A stretch of DNA of 64,000 nt, from NCBI GenBank assembly GCA_023386235.1, contig JAEWKC010000028.1:8915-72914 (forward strand), in the 5' to 3' direction. Origin of the DNA: Bacteroidota bacterium. Its GTDB lineage: Bacteria > Bacteroidota > Bacteroidia > Chitinophagales > Chitinophagaceae. Both the position numbers and the translations under genes were made by a program. The notes below the pieces were generated by a model that was not told where the DNA came from, did not search any database, and was given only the letters and a program-made list of their open reading frames with translations. Within the stretch, counting starts at the first letter, position 1. Each line of letters opens with the position of its first letter. Positions 34,300-41,830 of the stretch are shown here, piece by piece.

Positions 34300-36045
34300 A
34301 TGTACGACATCCTTCAATTAAACGACATGTTAGTTCCCGAACTAATTGACGTAGCAGAAAGCCTGAAAATTCCCGTAAAGAAAAATGTAGAAAAGCAGGA
34401 GCTTATTTATCAAATATTAGATAAGCAGGCCATACAGGAAAGTGAACCCGGCGCTGACAAAAAAGACACTAAGCCTAAAAAAAGAAAGACCGTAAAAGCC
34501 ACTACCGGCAATACTACCGAAGAGGCTTTTGTAGAAGAGTCTACTTCAGAAAAGCCACAGGCCGAAAAAGAACAACCGGCCGCCGCTAAAGAATCCTCTT
34601 CTGCAGAAAAGAAAACAAGAAAAAGAAAACCCATAAAGAAAGCAGTAGCCAAAGCCACATCCACCTCGGTAGAGAAAGATGATAAAGTAGAGCAGGCCGC
34701 TGAAAAAAGCACGACCAAAGAAGCGCTGCAAGAAAACGATTCAGACGACACGGATATAGAATCTGTGCCCGCAGAAGTGCCGCAGATATCTGAAAAATTC
34801 CTGGAATTATTAAAAGACGATGAAGACAATATATCTGCCGAAGAATTAGAAAAAATGAGCGAAGAAGAAGTGATAGCGCAGCAGGTAACACATCATAAGC
34901 ACAAAAGAGAACCTTTATTTAATATTGAGTTTGACGGGATCATCAACTCTGAAGGTGTGCTTGAAATGATGACCGACGGATACGGCTTCTTGCGTTCTTC
35001 CGATTATAACTACCTTTCATCGCCCGACGATGTGTATGTATCACCATCACAGATAAAACTGTTCGGATTAAAAACCGGCGATACAGTAACCGGTACCGTA
35101 AGACCTCCCAAAGAAGGTGAAAAATATTTTGCCTTATTAAAAGTAGAAAGAATAAACGGCAAAAGTCCCGAAGAAGTAAGAGACAGAGTACCGTTTGATT
35201 ATCTTACACCGCTTTTCCCTTTCGAAAAATTAAATTTATTTACGTCTCCCGGCAACTACAGCACAAGAATAATGGATCTTTTTACACCTATCGGTAAGGG
35301 CCAGAGAGGATTGATAGTAGCACCGCCAAAAGTGGGCAAAACCGTACTGCTAAAAGATGTAGCGAATGCCATAGCTAAAAATCATCCTGAGTGTTATTTA
35401 ATGGTAGTGCTGATAGATGAACGTCCGGAAGAAGTGACCGATATGGAAAGAAGCGTAAATGCGGAAGTAATCGCCTCTACTTTTGATGAGCCTGCCGATA
35501 AGCACGTAAAGGTTTCTACCATTGCATTACAAAAAGCTAAACGACTGGTAGAATGCGGACATGATGTAGTTATTTTACTGGACAGCATTACGCGTTTGGC
35601 GCGTGCACACAATACGGTAGCACCCGCATCGGGCAAAGTGCTTTCCGGTGGTGTGGAAGCCAATGCGATGCAAAAGCCCAAACAATTTTTTGGCGCTGCC
35701 CGTAAAATAGAATTTGGCGGATCATTAACCATACTTGCTACCGCGTTAATTGAAACCGGCAGCAAAATGGACGAAGTGATCTTTGAAGAATTTAAAGGCA
35801 CCGGCAATATGGAACTGTTGCTCGACCGTCGTTTGGCCAATAAACGTATATATCCCGCCATCGACCTTGTATCATCATCTACCCGCCGAGACGATCTCTT
35901 GTTAGACAAAGATGTACTTTCAAGAATGAACATCCTGCGCGCTTACCTTAGTGATATGAAATCTGAAGAAGCGATGCCCGACTTACTAAACAGGATGAAA
36001 CATACCAAAAACAATGAAGAGTTTTTGATAAGTATGAATGGATAA
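34300..36045 (+). CDS. rho: Transcription termination factor Rho with long N-terminal insert
   Basis: A 581-aa hexameric RNA helicase, about 160 aa longer than E. coli Rho. Residues 1-45 are the Rho N domain (MYDILQLNDMLVPELIDVAE). Residues about 46-200 are a low-complexity, highly charged Lys/Glu/Ser/Ala insert. The RNA-binding cold-shock-like domain follows (DGYGFLRSSDYNYLSSPDDV), then the ATPase with Walker A APPKVGKT (K347), VVLIDERPEEVTDM, Walker B VVILLDSITRLARAHN and the C-terminal RRLANKRIYPAIDL. Disordered inserts of this sort occur in Bacteroidota Rho and, in Bacteroides thetaiotaomicron, have been linked to Rho phase separation. Two family-B repeat copies follow the gene. Confidence 0.96.
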   Translation: MYDILQLNDMLVPELIDVAESLKIPVKKNVEKQELIYQILDKQAIQESEPGADKKDTKPKKRKTVKATTGNTTEEAFVEESTSEKPQAEKEQPAAAKESSSAEKKTRKRKPIKKAVAKATSTSVEKDDKVEQAAEKSTTKEALQENDSDDTDIESVPAEVPQISEKFLELLKDDEDNISAEELEKMSEEEVIAQQVTHHKHKREPLFNIEFDGIINSEGVLEMMTDGYGFLRSSDYNYLSSPDDVYVSPSQIKLFGLKTGDTVTGTVRPPKEGEKYFALLKVERINGKSPEEVRDRVPFDYLTPLFPFEKLNLFTSPGNYSTRIMDLFTPIGKGQRGLIVAPPKVGKTVLLKDVANAIAKNHPECYLMVVLIDERPEEVTDMERSVNAEVIASTFDEPADKHVKVSTIALQKAKRLVECGHDVVILLDSITRLARAHNTVAPASGKVLSGGVEANAMQKPKQFFGAARKIEFGGSLTILATALIETGSKMDEVIFEEFKGTGNMELLLDRRLANKRIYPAIDLVSSSTRRDDLLLDKDVLSRMNILRAYLSDMKSEEAMPDLLNRMKHTKNNEEFLISMNG

Positions 36046-36513
36046 GAGAGAGGGATGAGGTGGCAGGAATGAGGGGTGAGGAATGAGGGAAGATTGAAAG
36101 CATGGAGTTGGAAGTAAAAAACCAGACTCTGCTATCCCCCGCTGGCGGTGGAAATAAATTACCTTTGTATTTTCGTTATAAAAAACACAGGAAAGCACCG
36201 AGTTGCAAGAAAAAACCAGACTCTCTTATCCCCCGCTGGCGGGGGCAGGGGGTGGAAAACATAAATAACCTTTGCGCCTTCTTAGGCTCTGCCTCAGCCG
36301 TGACTCCCGAAAAGATACCGCGCTATCGTTTCAACATCAAAAAAGCAAAAAGAATGAAAGCACATATCGCCGCAGGCAGTAGGATACAGCTACAAAGCTA
36401 AGATGCTTGGTAGATCAGCTACTTTTTATTACCCCAATTGAGTATCAATCGTTAATTTTTATGGATATTTCTCTGAAATATTGTTTCTTTGCACAATTAA
36501 TTTTTTTCTAAGC
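36046..36513 (+). repeat. Intergenic region with two family-B palindromic repeats
   Basis: The 468 bp between rho and carA hold two copies of a repeat, at about 36115-36155 and 36209-36262. Each reads AAAACCAGACTCT, then TATCCCCCGCTGGCGG, then a G-rich stretch and TGGAAA. In the second copy the core CCCCCGC-TG-GCGGGGG is a perfect palindrome (36230-36245). The first copy is preceded by a purine-rich run of GATGAGG/GGAATGAGG motifs (36053-36090). Both copies are followed by AAATAAATTACCTTTG or ATAAATAACCTTTG, so the repeat unit extends beyond the palindrome. A third copy lies after guaC. Bases 36280-36513 show nothing certain beyond the AT-rich carA upstream region; a 99-codon ORF through the repeats is spurious. 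Confidence 0.75.
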
Positions 36514-37623
36514 ATGGCGCAAGAAGCAATCCCCGCAATTTTATTATTAGAAGATGGCAACGTTTTTCACGGAAAATCTTTCGGCAAGGCCGGAACCGCA
36601 TCCGGAGAAATTTGTTTTAATACCGGCATGACCGGGTACCAGGAAGTTTTTACCGATCCGAGTTACTACGGGCAAATATTGATAATGAACAATGTACACA
36701 TTGGTAACTATGGTGTAAACAGAAAGGATGTAGAAAGCGACAACGTAAAAATAAAAGGACTGATTGCACGCAACCTAGAAGAAAAGTTCTCGCGCTACCA
36801 GGCAGATACCGACCTGAATGCTTATCTTGTAGAAAACAATATTGTTTCCATTGCAGATATTGATACGCGCGCGCTGGTCACACATATCAGAAACAAAGGC
36901 GCTATGAACTGCATCATTTCTACAGAGATCACGGATATTGACAAACTAAAGGAAGAACTGGCTAAAGTACCGCCAATGGAAGGTTTAGACCTGTCTAAAG
37001 AAGTGTCTACAAAAGAAGCTTACAATGTAGGCGATGAAAACGCGCCCATCAAAATTGCCGCTCTTGACTTTGGCATTAAAAGAAACATTATCAACTGCAT
37101 GGTTGAACGCGGCGCCTTCGTGCGCGTGTTTCCCGGAGATACATCTTTAGAAAAAATTAAAGAAGAGTTTAATCCTGATGGATACTTTCTTTCCAACGGA
37201 CCGGGCGACCCTTCCGCCATGAGCTATGCCATTGAAACGGCAAAAAAAATACTGACAGAAAATAAACCCGCCTTCGGAATTTGCTTAGGACACCAACTAT
37301 TGGCGCTGGCTAATGATATTCCCACATACAAAATGCATCACGGACACAGGGGGCTTAACCACCCGGTAAATAATCTTATTACAGGGTTAAGTGAAATCAG
37401 CACACAAAATCACGGATTTGCGGTAGATCCTGAAAAAATAAAAGAAAATCCTGAAGTAGAGGTTACGCATATCAACCTGAACGATGACAGCATTGAAGGT
37501 TTCAGGATGAAAAATAAGCCTGTCTTTTCAGTACAATATCACCCGGAAGCTACGCCGGGGCCGCATGACAGCCGAATTTTGTTTGATGACTTTATTGACC
37601 TGATCAAAAAAGATAAAGCATAG
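36514..37623 (+). CDS. carA: Carbamoyl-phosphate synthase small (glutaminase) subunit
   Basis: A 369-aa glutaminase subunit feeding ammonia to CarB for arginine and pyrimidine synthesis. ATG 36514 gives the standard start (AQEAIPAILLLEDG); the in-frame ATG at 36481 adds an atypical leader. The N-terminal CPSase domain (GEICFNTGMTGYQEVFTDPS) is followed by the class I amidotransferase domain with SNGPGDPSAM, catalytic Cys257 in GICLGHQ, and His343/Glu345 in YHPEATPGP. carB is not in the window. It converges with a lipoprotein gene 10 bp away. Confidence 0.96.
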   Translation: MAQEAIPAILLLEDGNVFHGKSFGKAGTASGEICFNTGMTGYQEVFTDPSYYGQILIMNNVHIGNYGVNRKDVESDNVKIKGLIARNLEEKFSRYQADTDLNAYLVENNIVSIADIDTRALVTHIRNKGAMNCIISTEITDIDKLKEELAKVPPMEGLDLSKEVSTKEAYNVGDENAPIKIAALDFGIKRNIINCMVERGAFVRVFPGDTSLEKIKEEFNPDGYFLSNGPGDPSAMSYAIETAKKILTENKPAFGICLGHQLLALANDIPTYKMHHGHRGLNHPVNNLITGLSEISTQNHGFAVDPEKIKENPEVEVTHINLNDDSIEGFRMKNKPVFSVQYHPEATPGPHDSRILFDDFIDLIKKDKA

Positions 37624-37633
37624 TGTTGCCTTA

Positions 37634-38251
37634 CTAATCTGAATTTTTTAATTCAACAGGTGTATAAATATTTTTGTAGTTCTCCATTTCAAACAATACT
37701 TCCTCTGTAGCATTGAATTTAAATATTTCAGGCTCAGACCCATCTTCGGTGCCTTCTATGGCGCCATATAAATCTTTGTAAGGAGGAAACGCGCGTACAT
37801 TTTGTGGCTTATCAGATATTTTCACCAGCTGATCGGGCAATATTCTATAAGTATTTTTATCAGCAAAAGTGTTTTTTCCATCCAGCAAATTTTGCAGACT
37901 ATCTACCAAACCTTTTGCATGGGCTACATTCGCGCTGTCTATAACAACCGGCGACAATGGTTTTCTGCCTCCATAGATTGTATCGGAACTTAGGTTCAGT
38001 ACATAATATCCCTGCTCTTGTGGTATAGGTACGTTGTATGTTTTACCATCTTTATCAACTTCTATTTCCTTTACATTTTTAAATCCGGATAAATCAAATT
38101 CATCACTATTAAAGATTGTAGTCGTTTTATTAGTGAGCTGCTGCTGAAACACTTTTAACTCGCCATTAAAAAATACCATTACTTTTCTTTCAACGGGCTG
38201 ACTACAGGAAAAAAGAAAGATGAGCGCGAAGATAACTGAGAAATATTTCAT
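37634..38251 (-). CDS. Lipoprotein of unknown function
   Basis: A 205-aa lipoprotein with lipobox LFSC (Cys16). The mature protein starts with a short beta segment (RKVMVFFNGELKVFQQQL), then KTYNVPIPQEQGYYVLNLSSDTI and an Asp/Lys-rich middle. I recognise no domain or catalytic motif. It stands between carA and the sod terminator and has no evident operon partner. The moderately conserved look (ordered, non-repetitive, sensible codon use) supports a real gene. Confidence 0.8.
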   Translation of the reverse strand: MKYFSVIFALIFLFSCSQPVERKVMVFFNGELKVFQQQLTNKTTTIFNSDEFDLSGFKNVKEIEVDKDGKTYNVPIPQEQGYYVLNLSSDTIYGGRKPLSPVVIDSANVAHAKGLVDSLQNLLDGKNTFADKNTYRILPDQLVKISDKPQNVRAFPPYKDLYGAIEGTEDGSEPEIFKFNATEEVLFEMENYKNIYTPVELKNSD

Positions 38252-38281
38252 AGATAACAGGATTTTTTCAAGTTCAAATAT

Positions 38282-38313
38282 AAAAAAAAGCAGGCAAAGA
38301 AAACTCTGCCTGC
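38282..38313 (-). terminator. Rho-independent terminator of the superoxide dismutase gene
   Basis: GCAGGCA (38290-38296) and TGCCTGC (38307-38313) form a perfect 7-bp stem with a 10-nt loop. On the minus strand it is followed by eight T residues (A-run 38282-38289), 32 bp past the sod stop. A T-run on the + side (38321-38326) might also let it act in reverse. Confidence 0.85.
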
Positions 38314-38345
38314 CTGGATATTTTTTAATTTAAGTATGCTGATGA

Positions 38346-38951
38346 TTATTTTGCAGCGCTGTAATGTTCTGCAACCTTGTCCCAGTTTACCACGTTCCAA
38401 AAAGCTTCCAGATAATCCGGTCTACGGTTTTGATAGTTAAGGTAGTAAGCATGTTCCCACACGTCAACCCCTAATATTGGCGTACCTTTTACTTCCGCCA
38501 CATCCATCAGAGGATTATCCTGGTTGGGTGTAGAGGTAATTTCCAGTTTGCCGTCTTTCGCTATCAGCCAGGCCCAACCGCTACCAAATCTTGATGCAGC
38601 CGCTTCGTTGAATTTCTTTTTAAAATCTTCAAAAGATCCGAATGCTTCTTTAATAGCTTCAGCCAGTTCACCTGTAGGCTCACCGCCTGCATTAGGGGCT
38701 AGTATTTCCCAGAAAAAAGTATGGTTCCAATGACCGCCACCGTTATTTCTTACTGCTGTAGAAATGCTTCCCGCATTGGCCAATAGTTCTTCTAAAGTTT
38801 TATTTTCGTTTTCTGTACCTTTTACTGCTTCGTTTAGTTTAGTAACATACCCGTTATGGTGCTTACCATGATGTATTTCCATTGTTTTGGCATCAATATG
38901 TGGTTCTAACGCATCAAAAGCATAAGGTAAATCCGGTAATGTAAATGACAT
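38346..38951 (-). CDS. sod: Fe/Mn superoxide dismutase
   Basis: A 201-aa cytoplasmic superoxide dismutase. Metal ligands are H27 (MEIHHGKHHNGYV), the His of GGHWNHTFFW, and the Asp and His of the signature DVWEHAYYLNYQNRR. GSGWAWLI and the N-terminal FTLPDLPYAFDALEP are typical of the family. Fe versus Mn preference cannot be decided with confidence from sequence alone. It is a single-gene unit with a candidate promoter upstream and a clear terminator. Confidence 0.96.
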   Translation of the reverse strand: MSFTLPDLPYAFDALEPHIDAKTMEIHHGKHHNGYVTKLNEAVKGTENENKTLEELLANAGSISTAVRNNGGGHWNHTFFWEILAPNAGGEPTGELAEAIKEAFGSFEDFKKKFNEAAASRFGSGWAWLIAKDGKLEITSTPNQDNPLMDVAEVKGTPILGVDVWEHAYYLNYQNRRPDYLEAFWNVVNWDKVAEHYSAAK

Positions 38952-38998
38952 AGTTTTAGTTTTTTTATTGAAGTAATATTTTTTCTCTTGTACTCCTA

Positions 38999-39006
38999 CA
39001 AATTTA
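38999..39006 (-). promoter_or_regulatory. Candidate -7 element for sod
   Basis: The minus strand reads TAAATTTG, matching TAnnTTTG, about 47 bp before the sod ATG. A TTTTCG about 20 nt further upstream could act as a degenerate -33. Confidence 0.45.
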
Positions 39007-39093
39007 ATGCATTAACTCATTAATATCGAAAACTTTATATTGTAAAAATGTTAATTATCAGTACCGATACAAATAAACGAGATTTGTAAAAAA

Positions 39094-39558
39094 TTATCTT
39101 TTATTCCTGAAAAATTCTTTCATTAAGCTAATACATTCGTTTTGCAGCACGCCTTGTATTATTTCCGTTTTGGGATGAAATGGTGTATGCTTTACATATT
39201 TTCGATAACCGTTTTTTTCATCAGGTGCACCGTATACGATTCTTCCCAACTTAGACCAATAAACAGCTCCGCAGCACATAAGACAAGGTTCTAAGGTTAC
39301 ATACAAAGTAGCATCGGGCAGGTATTTGGCGCCCAATACATTGTAGGCCGTGGTCAGTGCCAATATTTCAGCATGTGCCGTAGAATCTTTTAATAATTCT
39401 ACCTGGTTATGCGCTTTTGCTATCACCTGCTCATTTACCACCAATACAGCGCCAATAGGCACTTCATCGGCATCAAAAGCTTTATGCGCCTCTCTTAGAG
39501 CGAGGCGCATAAAATAATCATCAGACTTCTCAGGTAAGTCTATTATGTTACGTAACAC
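39094..39558 (-). CDS. tadA: tRNA-specific adenosine deaminase / nucleoside deaminase
   Basis: A 154-aa zinc deaminase of the cytidine deaminase fold; TadA converts A34 to inosine in tRNA-Arg. The zinc motifs HAEILAL (His and catalytic Glu) and PCLMCCGAVYWSKL (PCxxC) are present, and DDYFMRLALREAHKAFDADEVPIGAV is typical of TadA/guanine-deaminase-like proteins (only its key parts are named here). The start is a GTG at 39558, 5 bp after the cytochrome gene, and no better ATG precedes the conserved N-terminus. A related guanine deaminase role cannot be fully excluded. Confidence 0.88.
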   Translation of the reverse strand: MLRNIIDLPEKSDDYFMRLALREAHKAFDADEVPIGAVLVVNEQVIAKAHNQVELLKDSTAHAEILALTTAYNVLGAKYLPDATLYVTLEPCLMCCGAVYWSKLGRIVYGAPDEKNGYRKYVKHTPFHPKTEIIQGVLQNECISLMKEFFRNKR

Positions 39559-39563
39559 AAATA

Positions 39564-39965
39564 TTATTTTTTCAGAGCCATAATGTCTTTTGCCAACGTT
39601 TCAGCTTCTTCCTGCTTCATGTTTGGATGAGAAGCCATTGGCACATTGCCCCATACACCAGATCCGCCGTTTAAAATTTTATCGGCCAGGTAATTAATGG
39701 TTTCCGAATTATTATCGTACTTATTAGCTACTGCTACATAAGAAGGTCCTATAGACGCGGCATCAATTTGATGACAGGCCGCACAATCGCTTTTATTCAT
39801 CAGGTTTTTCAAGGCAATCCCTTCGGGAGAGTTGGTTGCATCTTGCTTAATCATTGACTGAGGTGCCGGCGCATCTGTGGTAGTAGCCGCATTATCAGCG
39901 TCTCCACCGCCACACGACGCAAGAAAGACCAAGAATGCCGCAACAGGAATTAATACTCTTTTCAT
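39564..39965 (-). CDS. Small c-type cytochrome lipoprotein
   Basis: A 133-aa lipoprotein with lipobox LASC (Cys18) and a single haem-binding CAACH motif (about residues 59-63). The C-terminal half has MASHPNM, whose Met would be the sixth haem ligand, as in class I cytochromes c. IDAASIGPSYVAVANKYDNN resembles small cytochromes such as c551/c552. Acts as an electron carrier at the membrane surface. It is co-directional with tadA at a 5-bp gap, a pairing that is probably only transcriptional. Confidence 0.9.
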   Translation of the reverse strand: MKRVLIPVAAFLVFLASCGGGDADNAATTTDAPAPQSMIKQDATNSPEGIALKNLMNKSDCAACHQIDAASIGPSYVAVANKYDNNSETINYLADKILNGGSGVWGNVPMASHPNMKQEEAETLAKDIMALKK

Positions 39966-39994
39966 CTCTTTATTTTTTGTTATTATTGTGTCAT

Positions 39995-40054
39995 TAAATC
40001 AGCCAAGCTAATTGATTGCTTTTTAAATCTCACCCAAAGCGAATGGCTGATTTA
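39995..40054. repeat. Inverted repeat between cytochrome and kinase genes
   Basis: An 11-bp perfect inverted repeat, TAAATCAGCCA (39995-40005) and TGGCTGATTTA (40044-40054), with 38 nt between arms, lies 30 bp upstream of the cytochrome start. It could be a regulator site or an mRNA leader structure; nothing in the sequence decides between them. Confidence 0.5.
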
Positions 40055-40215
40055 TTTTAAGTTATATACAGATTTAATTTTTCAGTAATTTTCAAAACCA
40101 AAGACCCGAAGTTAAAGTGTTTTCGCGATAAAGAAAAATCGGTAACTACAGTCTCTTTCTTTTCAACAAAAGACTAACAAATCTTTTGCCATCCTATATA
40201 TTCTTAGAAAAATTT

Positions 40216-40223
40216 TACATTTG
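40216..40223 (+). promoter_or_regulatory. Candidate -7 element for the PfkB kinase gene
   Basis: TACATTTG at 40216-40223 fits TAnnTTTG, 20 bp before the ATG at 40244. The nearest TTTG (40185-40188) is 27 nt away, longer than the usual spacer. Confidence 0.45.
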
Positions 40224-40243
40224 CAATCAAATAAAAAAATAAG

Positions 40244-41176
40244 ATGTCTCTAACTATTGTTGGTACTATGGCATTTGATGCTATTGAAACCCCATTTGCT
40301 AAAACAGATAAAACGATCGGCGGCTCCGGAACCTATTGCGCATATGCTGCTTCTAAATTTGTAAATGACATAAATATGATTTCCATTGTGGGAAATGATT
40401 TTCCGCAGGAAGTGATTGCTCATATGAATAGTGTTGGTATTAAAACCGAAGGCGTAGAAAGGTTACAGAACGTAAAATCTTTTTTTTGGAGCGGCAAATA
40501 TCACCTGGATATGAATACACGCGATTCTTTAGTTACAGAATTAAACGCTTTAGCTCATTTCAATCCTGTAGTGCCTGAAAGCTACCAGAATACCGATTAC
40601 CTGCTGGTAGGCAATCTTGTACCTGGCGTGCAGAAATCGGTAATTACACAGTTTGCCAATAAGCCGAAATTAATAGTATTAGACACTATGAATTTCTGGA
40701 TGGAAACAGCGATGGAAGACCTGAAAGATGTGCTTACGCTTACAGATGTGCTGGTAGTAAATGACAGCGAAGCCCGACAACTTTCTGAAGAATATTCATT
40801 AGTGAAAGCTGCAAAAAAAATAATGAGTATGGGTCCTAAATTTTTGGTAATAAAAAAAGGAGAGCACGGAGCTTTATTGTTCAATCAGGACGAAGTTTTC
40901 TTCGCTCCCGCCCTTCCGCTGGAAGATGTATTTGACCCGACAGGCGCCGGCGATACTTTTGCCGGTGGCTTTATAGGACACATTGCCCGGACTGATGACA
41001 TTTCTTTTGAAAACATGAAAACAGCTGTAATCATGGGTTCTGTAACGGCTAACTATTGCGTTGAAAAAATAGGTATAGAAAGAATAAAAGAAATACAAAA
41101 AACTGATATACAGGAAAGATTGAAAAGCTTTGTAAATCTTTGCAGCTTTAACTATAGCTTAGAGCAGGATACATAA
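40244..41176 (+). CDS. PfkB-family sugar/nucleoside kinase
   Basis: A 310-aa ribokinase-fold kinase. The N-terminal GTMAFDAIETP and GGSGTYCAYAASKF and the C-terminal PfkB signature 2, DPTGAGDTFAGGFIGHI, with the catalytic Asp in GAGD, are clear. Substrate loops differ from ribokinase and fructokinase, so the phosphate acceptor is unknown. The protein is a conserved single gene in Bacteroidota; no sugar genes adjoin it. A strong hairpin follows at 41221-41250. Confidence 0.9.
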   Translation: MSLTIVGTMAFDAIETPFAKTDKTIGGSGTYCAYAASKFVNDINMISIVGNDFPQEVIAHMNSVGIKTEGVERLQNVKSFFWSGKYHLDMNTRDSLVTELNALAHFNPVVPESYQNTDYLLVGNLVPGVQKSVITQFANKPKLIVLDTMNFWMETAMEDLKDVLTLTDVLVVNDSEARQLSEEYSLVKAAKKIMSMGPKFLVIKKGEHGALLFNQDEVFFAPALPLEDVFDPTGAGDTFAGGFIGHIARTDDISFENMKTAVIMGSVTANYCVEKIGIERIKEIQKTDIQERLKSFVNLCSFNYSLEQDT

Positions 41177-41220
41177 CGCAAATTGAAACTTACCTAATCT
41201 AAAGACAAGTAAAAATATAT

Positions 41221-41250
41221 AAAAAAGGTAGCTGTTTTGCTACCTTTTTT
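41221..41250. terminator. Bidirectional terminator between converging genes
   Basis: A 12-bp stem AAAAAAGGTAGC/GCTACCTTTTTT with a 6-nt loop gives a GC-containing hairpin with a T-run on either strand, positioned between the ends of the PfkB kinase (+) and the methyltransferase-like gene (-). Confidence 0.88.
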
Positions 41251-41265
41251 ACTGCTTACAAAAGT

Positions 41266-41796
41266 TTACTTTTGAGGTACTATCCATAAATAAACCGTTC
41301 TGCCATCTACCACAATTTCCTGCTCGGGCTTCCAGTCTCCCATATTAAAAGAGTGAGAAACCACGCGGCTTCCGGGCTTCATTTCCGCAAGAATTTTTGG
41401 CTTTAGTTTCAGGTTTACATCAGGAAGGAGGTACAGGGTAAGCACACTTGCTTTGCTAAAGTCAAATTCAAACAAATCGCCTTGGTGAAACTGAACTTTT
41501 TGCTGAATCCCGGCTTTTTTAGCATTCTCGTTAGCTTCTTTTACTCTTTGTGCATCAAGGTCAATACCTACACCGGTAGCTCCGTACTTTTTTGCGGGAG
41601 TTACCACAATTCTTCCATCGCCGCAGCCAAGATCATAAACAACATCATTGCTGTTTACTTTGGCTACATTCAGCATTGCATCTACAACCGTTTGAGGAGT
41701 TGGAACATAAGGCACATCAAGATTTCTTTCCTGAGCCCATAATTGTGTACTGCATGTAAAGAGCAGTAATAAAACCAAAGAATTAATTGTTTTCAT
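41266..41796 (-). CDS. Exported class I SAM-dependent methyltransferase-like protein
   Basis: A 176-aa protein from ATG 41796; a TTG 9 bp upstream is in frame but unlikely. A clear signal peptide (hydrophobic SLVLLLLF, ending LWAQ) is followed by PYVPTPQTVVDAML and the SAM-binding motif I VYDLGCGDGRI, GIDLDAQRVKEA (motif II) and a post-motif FHQGDLFEFDF. Thus the SAM site looks intact although the protein should be outside the cytoplasm, where SAM is not expected. No lipobox. The methyl acceptor is unknown; other bacteria carry similar signal-bearing methyltransferases. Function is unassigned. Confidence 0.85.
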   Translation of the reverse strand: MKTINSLVLLLLFTCSTQLWAQERNLDVPYVPTPQTVVDAMLNVAKVNSNDVVYDLGCGDGRIVVTPAKKYGATGVGIDLDAQRVKEANENAKKAGIQQKVQFHQGDLFEFDFSKASVLTLYLLPDVNLKLKPKILAEMKPGSRVVSHSFNMGDWKPEQEIVVDGRTVYLWIVPQK

Positions 41797-41830
41797 TTTT
41801 GTCAATTTTAAATATTAAAAAATAGTTTTC

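Noticed and set aside
34410..34891. Minus-strand ORFs opposite rho
   Set aside because: Shadows of the low-complexity insert of Rho; no features of real proteins.
36102..36401. 99-codon ORF after rho
   Set aside because: Runs through two family-B repeats and ends in unstructured sequence; no domain or coding bias.
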